From Candidatus Bathyarchaeota archaeon (GTDB taxonomy: Archaea; Thermoproteota; Bathyarchaeia; TCS64): a stretch of 10,340 nucleotides of DNA. Location of the stretch: assembly GCA_016934355.1 (NCBI GenBank), contig JAFGTA010000020.1:1-10340 (forward strand), written 5' to 3'. The notes beneath the pieces were generated by a model. It did no database searches and had not been told where the DNA came from. It saw nothing but the letters and a program-made list of their open reading frames with translations. Positions 7,439 to 10,340 of the stretch are shown here, piece after piece. The position numbers and the translations under genes were made by a program. Positions within the stretch are counted from its first letter, which is position 1, and every line of letters begins with the position of its first letter.

Positions 7439-8382
7439 TACACACGGAGCTTCAATCACAGGGTGACTGCATGTTGTCGATAAGATTTACTTCAGAAAGT
7501 CTTTGGCGAGATTATAGTAAACCCTCTGAGTAAGCTCCAGCGTCTTTATGCTTATCCTCTCGTTGGTCCCGTGCGCGAGTTCCGTTAACTGGCTGGGCGG
7601 CGTCTCCGGGTCGAACAGCGAGAAACCGTATGCCTCTGCGCCCTGCTCGCGCAGAAACCTGCTGTCAGACGCACCGGGCATTATCAACGGAACCAGAGAG
7701 CCGCCCGGTATCTCTTTTCTCACGGCTCTCTCCATGGCGTCGACGAACTCCGACCGGGAGGGGCTGGCGCTGCCATGCGACATGAACCCTCTCTCGGCTC
7801 CAACGGGGTCCTCTATCGTGGCTTCACCCGCGAGTGGGCCGAGGGCCTGCCTCAGCTGGGACATGACGTACTCCTCGTCTTGGCCGGGGAGGGTCCTGAT
7901 GTCCAGGTCGACGTACGCGTTCTCAGGTATAACGTTCACCTTCACACCGCCGTGCACAATATTCGGGGACACCGTCATCCTACTCAGCCCGTGCATCAGC
8001 ATGGCCATCATGGGCGACCGACTCCTCAACCTGTTCAAGGTGAAGGGGAGGAGCATGGGGCTGGTCAACATCAGGCGCTGGATGAACCCCAGCCCCAAGC
8101 CGTCCGCTACCTGGCTGAGGTACTGTGTGGTCGTGGGAGGGCTGTACCGTGATAGACGGGTGACCGCCTCGCTCAGCTTCACGACCGCGTTGTCACTGCC
8201 ACCGGGCATAGAGCCGTGACCGGCCTTTCCCCTGAAAGATATACGCTTCCTCGCTGCTCCCTTCTCACCATTCATGAACAGCACCTTACCGGGGGCGATG
8301 CAAAGCCCGCCTGCCTCCGTGACGCCGTAGTCGGTCTTGACAAGCTCCGGGTGATTCTCCTCCATCCACCCAGCCCCGTAGG

Positions 8383-8388
8383 CCCCCC
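8383..8388 (-). other. Frameshift site 1 in the M20 gene (six-base C/G run)
   Basis: On the coding strand, GAGGAGGCT is followed by six G and then CCTACGGGGC. With six G the frame runs into unrelated codons after DEEAGG. With seven G it reads DEEAGGAYGAGWMEENHPEL, the expected M20 sequence. One G therefore appears to be missing. Confidence 0.85.
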
Positions 8389-8751
8389 AGCCTCCTCGTC
8401 AGAGACCACCAGCAGTATCAAGTCCCCCTTCGGCTGAAACCCTTCCCCGTGAAGCGCGATGAAGGCCTGTACTTGAGCAGCGACGATGAACAGCATGTCC
8501 AAGGCTCCGCGGCCCCACACGTACCCTTCCTTGACGACGCCCGAAAACGGGTCCTCACTCCAGGCGTCGACGTTCTCCACAGGCACCACGTCGACGTGAG
8601 CGGGGCCGAACATCAACCGGGGCCCGGAACCATTCCCCGGAATCCTGGCGACCAGGTTTCCTCGGTTCGGGGCTGATTCGAAAACCTGGCTCTCGATGCC
8701 GTGCTCGTTTAATACTCTCTGAACGGTCTTTATTGACTTCATTTCGTCGCC

Positions 8752-8757
8752 GGGGGG
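8752..8757 (-). other. Frameshift site 2 in the M20 gene (six-base G/C run)
   Basis: On the coding strand, GTAAA is followed by six C and then GGCGACGAAATG. The frame from ATG 8822 would end at TGA a few codons later. With seven C it reads VNPPGDEMKS and joins the downstream frame, giving the usual N-P-P-G motif of M20 enzymes. Confidence 0.8.
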
Positions 8758-8822
8758 TTTACACACCTGTTCTGGATGAGTTCAGACAGCAGGCTTATCG
8801 TCTCTTTCAAGGAGTCTTCCAT

Positions 8823-9131
8823 GGCGAACACCGGATCAGTTTATTCCTTAGGATAATCTGGCTATTTAGGGTTATTCTTAAATTATTATAAAAATTAACG
8901 CGGGTTCAGGTAAATTTACGCTGAATTGATGGGTATTTAGCGTTGTACTTCTTTAGCGTATGAAATAGATAATTCAACGCATCCTAGCCATATTGATAAT
9001 AATATCCTTGTTACAGGGAATAAATGAATTTCAATATCCTTGTCACATGAGGCTCTTTATACTATAATATAACCCCACAAACCAAAACAATCCCTCGTAG
9101 TAACTCTTCCTCTTACTATACACCAAATGTG
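8823..9131. other. AT-rich intergenic region without a gene
   Basis: This 309-bp stretch is much richer in A and T than the flanking genes and has no plausible open frame on either strand. It holds an AT-rich tract (8870-8895), the first copy of a repeat (9001-9047) and a TATA-rich near-palindrome (TATACTATAATATA, about 9058-9071). It serves as the region upstream of the M20 gene and downstream of the GNAT gene; no clear promoter with correct spacing to 8822 stands out. Confidence 0.6.
9001..9047 (+). repeat. Direct repeat copy A, with an internal 32-bp periodic element
   Basis: Positions 9001-9035 match 9760-9794 at 32 of 35 bases, including the shared core GGAATAAATGAATTTCAAT. Within this copy AATATCCTTGTTACA (9001-9015) recurs 32 bp later as AATATCCTTGTCACA (9033-9047). 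It lies in noncoding DNA on one side of the GNAT gene. Confidence 0.75.
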
Positions 9132-9626
9132 TCACAGATACTTCTCGTAAAAGTAGGTCGTGTAGATCTTTCCATCTATTTCCTCAACTGTTTCTCGTAT
9201 TCTGCGATAGTTATGACTCTCATATAGCCTCACTGCGGCGACCATATGGTTCTCAGTGTCAACCAGAATCTTCCTGTATCCTTTCCTGAGGCAGTGCTCC
9301 TCCATATGCCTGAGGAGGAGAGTTCCAATGCCTTTACCCCTCTCCGTCTTCCTGACGCGGACGCGGCTGATGACCGGGGCTTCTTCGCTGATCTTGATTC
9401 CTCCCATGCCCACTACTTCCATGCCTCTCTCAACGACCCAGAAAATACCATTGCCTTCTATGTAGGATGAATAGATGTTGTAGACATCCTCATTCCATTC
9501 GTGTAGCCTTGGATCCCCAACGAACTCGGGAAAAAACTCCTCAATGAACTCGTCTTGGAGTGATATGGCTGCTTCCTGGTCTTCTCTTCGAAATGAACGT
9601 ACCTGAACATTGGGTGGTTTACCCAT
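9132..9626 (-). CDS. GNAT-family N-acetyltransferase
   Basis: Predicted 164-residue cytosolic protein, full length for a single GNAT domain. Motif A with the acetyl-CoA pyrophosphate loop is RVRVRKTERGKGIGTLLLRH (residues 88-107; R96-G97-K98-G99-I100-G101). Motif B follows as AAVRLYESHNYRR (130-142), and the N-terminal strand VQVRSFRREDQEAA (7-20) is typical. GNAT enzymes move an acetyl group from acetyl-CoA to an amine; the acceptor (amino acid, antibiotic, protein N-terminus, polyamine) cannot be told here. It stands alone, with no operon partner, and has its own TATA-like box about 30 bp upstream of ATG 9626 and no Shine-Dalgarno, consistent with a leaderless mRNA. It is bracketed by two copies of a 35-bp noncoding repeat, and its surroundings are AT-rich compared with the left part of the window. 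Confidence 0.88.
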   Translation of the reverse strand: MGKPPNVQVRSFRREDQEAAISLQDEFIEEFFPEFVGDPRLHEWNEDVYNIYSSYIEGNGIFWVVERGMEVVGMGGIKISEEAPVISRVRVRKTERGKGIGTLLLRHMEEHCLRKGYRKILVDTENHMVAAVRLYESHNYRRIRETVEEIDGKIYTTYFYEKYL

Positions 9627-9652
9627 AGGAGTTTGATCTATGCGCGATGTCG

Positions 9653-9660
9653 ATATAATT
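9653..9660 (-). promoter_or_regulatory. TATA-like box for the GNAT gene
   Basis: On the minus strand AATTATATC lies about 30 bp upstream of the ATG at 9626, preceded by purine-rich CGAAC that could act as a BRE. The distance implies transcription starting at or just before the start codon. Confidence 0.5.
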
Positions 9661-9759
9661 GTTCGGAGGATGATTAAGCTTCCACGAAGTCAGACTCTAA
9701 AGAAATTATATTAAACATGTACTTTTATTTTATAGTGATTTTGTTAGTGCGGGAAATTC

Positions 9760-9806
9760 AATATACGTGTTACATGGAATAAATGAATTTCAATTCTCTG
9801 CAATAG
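9760..9806 (+). repeat. Direct repeat copy B
   Basis: Second copy of the repeat seen at 9001: AATATACGTGTTACA then TGGAATAAATGAATTTC, with 32 of 35 bases matching. The 32-bp internal period is only faintly kept here, as AATTCTCTGC at 9792. It lies between the GNAT promoter and the tRNA-like element, on the opposite side of the GNAT gene from copy A. Confidence 0.75.
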
Positions 9807-9828
9807 ATTGTTTAAATTAGTCATATGG

Positions 9829-9901
9829 TTTTCCGTTGTCTAGTGGACAGGAATGTTGGTCTTTGGGGTCTTAGGCGGGAATTCGAATCTCCCCCGGGCT
9901 A
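9829..9901 (+). pseudogene. Degenerate tRNA-Gln-like element (probable tRNA pseudogene)
   Basis: The 3' part is clearly tRNA-like: T-arm GGGAA-TTCGAAT-CTCCC (9877-9893, with an A-C mismatch where G53-C61 is expected), then CCGGGCT and discriminator A at 9901. Counting back gives a 73-nt unit with A14, G18-G19 and A21 in a D-loop (AGTGGACA from 9842). CTTTGGG (9861-9867) would be an anticodon loop with TTG, for glutamine. However, the 5' acceptor strand TTTTCCG (9829-9835) cannot pair properly with CCGGGCT (AGCCCGG would be needed), and the anticodon stem has two T-T mismatches and two wobble pairs. No CCA is encoded. The best reading is a decayed tRNA gene or remnant; a split tRNA half or an integration-site fragment are alternatives. 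Confidence 0.5.
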
Positions 9902-10077
9902 TCTTTGCTTCAATCTACTTGAATATCGAGTAATTTTTTTCCGGGTTGAGGGGGGGCTTTGTATGTTTTTAGGGATTTCTAATTTCTCGGTATGAATTTT
10001 TCTTAGGCTACCTTTTTTCGAGTTGGGGTTCCCGGTGGCTGTCAATTCTGGGTTTTTTTTCTGGTGTTCGTGTTTGT
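9902..10077 (+). other. G/T-rich noncoding tract with oligo-T runs
   Basis: The stretch between the tRNA-like element and the membrane-protein gene is strongly G/T-skewed on the plus strand and has no plausible gene. It contains T runs at 9934-9940 (seven), 10013-10018 (six) and 10053-10060 (eight). Oligo-T on the sense strand is the usual archaeal terminator signal, so these would stop plus-strand transcripts coming through the tRNA-like element. For the minus-strand gene they are oligo-A in its 3' untranslated region. Confidence 0.4.
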
Positions 10078-10340
10078 TTATCCTATGTTGAGGGCGGTTA
10101 GGATGAACGAGGCCGACTTGCCTAGTATGTAGGTGAGGGTGGCTAGGACTGCTCCGCCCTTGACGAGCTCCGTGACCTTGTCCCTGATGCTGACCTCGGC
10201 TGCGATGGCGGCGAGGCTGCCCGCGATGGACAGCAGCGTGAACGTGATCAGGATCGATATGATTATACTAAAGTTGATGGGCAGCCCTAGGAGGAACGGG
10301 GAGAGGGGGAGGACCGTGCTTATCACCTTGAATACGCCCG
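10078..10340 (-). CDS. VIT1/CCC1-family-like membrane protein, C-terminal part
   Basis: The stop codon is at 10078-10080 and the frame stays open to the window edge (about 87 codons), so the N-terminus lies outside. The first in-frame GTG is at 10326, but the codons before it (GVFK) read on smoothly, so it is probably internal. Three hydrophobic segments are visible: STVLPLSPFLLGLPINF, then IIISILITFTLLSIAGSLAAI, then KGGAVLATLTYILGKSA, with a short charged loop (EVSIRDKVTEL) between the second and third. This Pro-rich first helix, long second helix, short charged loop and Gly-rich last helix resembles the C-terminal half of VIT1/CCC1 proteins, which move iron or manganese across membranes. 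Half of the protein is missing, including the region with metal-binding residues, so the family call is tentative. Confidence 0.5.
   Translation of the reverse strand, partial: GVFKVISTVLPLSPFLLGLPINFSIIISILITFTLLSIAGSLAAIAAEVSIRDKVTELVKGGAVLATLTYILGKSASFILTALNIG

Larger units (their letters stand above)
7487..8822 (-). pseudogene. M20-family zinc peptidase/amidohydrolase (ArgE/DapE/CPG2 type), broken by two frameshifts
   Basis: Minus-strand gene readable only by joining three frames: 8822 to about 8757, about 8752 to 8388, and about 8383 to the stop at 7487. Adding one base in each of two six-base runs gives a continuous 445-residue protein, the normal M20 length. In that reconstruction all expected residues are present: H76 and D78 (AHVDVVP), D109 (GRGALDM), catalytic E143 and ligand E144 (SDEEAGG), E170 (TEAGG), H203 of the dimerisation domain (GKAGHGSMPGG) and H419 (AHGTNER). 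M20 enzymes hydrolyse dipeptides, N-acyl amino acids or carbamoyl groups with two metal ions, usually in the cytoplasm. It is closest to the yscS/carboxypeptidase-like group. The ATG at 8822 is chosen because it restores the usual helix (ETISLLSELIQNRCVNPP). It is convergent with the C25 gene, 48 bp apart. Intact catalytic residues argue for sequencing error or very recent inactivation. Confidence 0.85.

Noticed and set aside
7548..8219. Plus-strand open frame of 223 codons opposite the M20 gene
   Set aside because: The minus strand encodes the conserved C-terminal part of the M20 enzyme in this region; the plus-strand product has no recognisable motif.
8383..8757. Programmed ribosomal frameshifting as the explanation of the M20 frames
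   Set aside because: Two separate shifts in one gene, each simply repaired by one base in a homopolymer, with no visible slippery heptamer plus structure and no known family precedent, are better explained by base loss.
9001..9794. Insertion sequence enclosing the GNAT gene
   Set aside because: The flanking repeats are direct and imperfect, there are no terminal inverted repeats and no transposase, so only a cassette or repeat-family explanation remains open.
9001..9806. CRISPR array from the repeated AT-rich units
   Set aside because: Only two to four imperfect units exist, the segments between them are themselves repeated rather than unique spacers, and no cas gene is nearby.

Overview
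The window looks archaeal. The features pointing that way are: a TATA-like box about 25-30 bp upstream of several starts with no Shine-Dalgarno site (leaderless-style mRNA), a tRNA-like element without an encoded CCA, heavy use of AGG and ATA codons, and a secreted gingipain-type (C25) protease with CARDB and Ig-like repeats. Such proteases are known from sediment archaea, including Bathyarchaeia and relatives of Thermoplasmata. I cannot fix the lineage from this sequence alone.

Layout. (1) 1-695 (+): the end of a three-gene dsrE-dsrF-dsrH (tusD-tusC-tusB) type sulfur-relay operon, with the first gene cut by the window edge. (2) 692-919 (-): a 75-residue winged-helix protein, convergent with the dsrH-like gene (stop codons overlap in CTAG) and divergent from the next gene. 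(3) 970-2037 (+): a PLP-dependent class V aminotransferase of the serine-pyruvate/alanine-glyoxylate group. (4) 2038-2203: intergenic, with a nested inverted repeat that could fold as RNA and a promoter. (5) 2204-7438 (+): a 1744-residue exported, membrane-anchored C25 cysteine protease with many Ig-like modules. (6) 7487-8822 (-): an M20 zinc peptidase reading across three frames because of two single-base losses, both in six-base G/C runs. (7) 8823-9131: AT-rich, no gene, one copy of a repeat. (8) 9132-9626 (-): a GNAT acetyltransferase with its own TATA box. (9) 9627-10077: a second repeat copy, a degenerate tRNA-Gln-like element, then a G/T-rich tract with oligo-T runs. (10) 10078-10340 (-): the C-terminal part of a small membrane protein resembling the VIT1/CCC1 family.

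How the genes may work together. The surface C25 protease and the M20 peptidase or amidohydrolase, placed tail to tail, could represent extracellular protein breakdown followed by intracellular processing of peptides or acyl-amino acids. The aminotransferase could then handle amino or keto acids. This is inference from family membership; the genes are not in one operon. The Dsr/Tus-like operon points to sulfur transfer, either for tRNA thiolation or for sulfur metabolism.

The most interesting points are the C25 propeptide-like module located after the catalytic domain, the paired homopolymer frameshifts in the M20 gene, the damaged tRNA-Gln-like element, and the 35-bp direct repeats bracketing the GNAT gene. 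I found no clear evidence of an entirely new multi-gene system.
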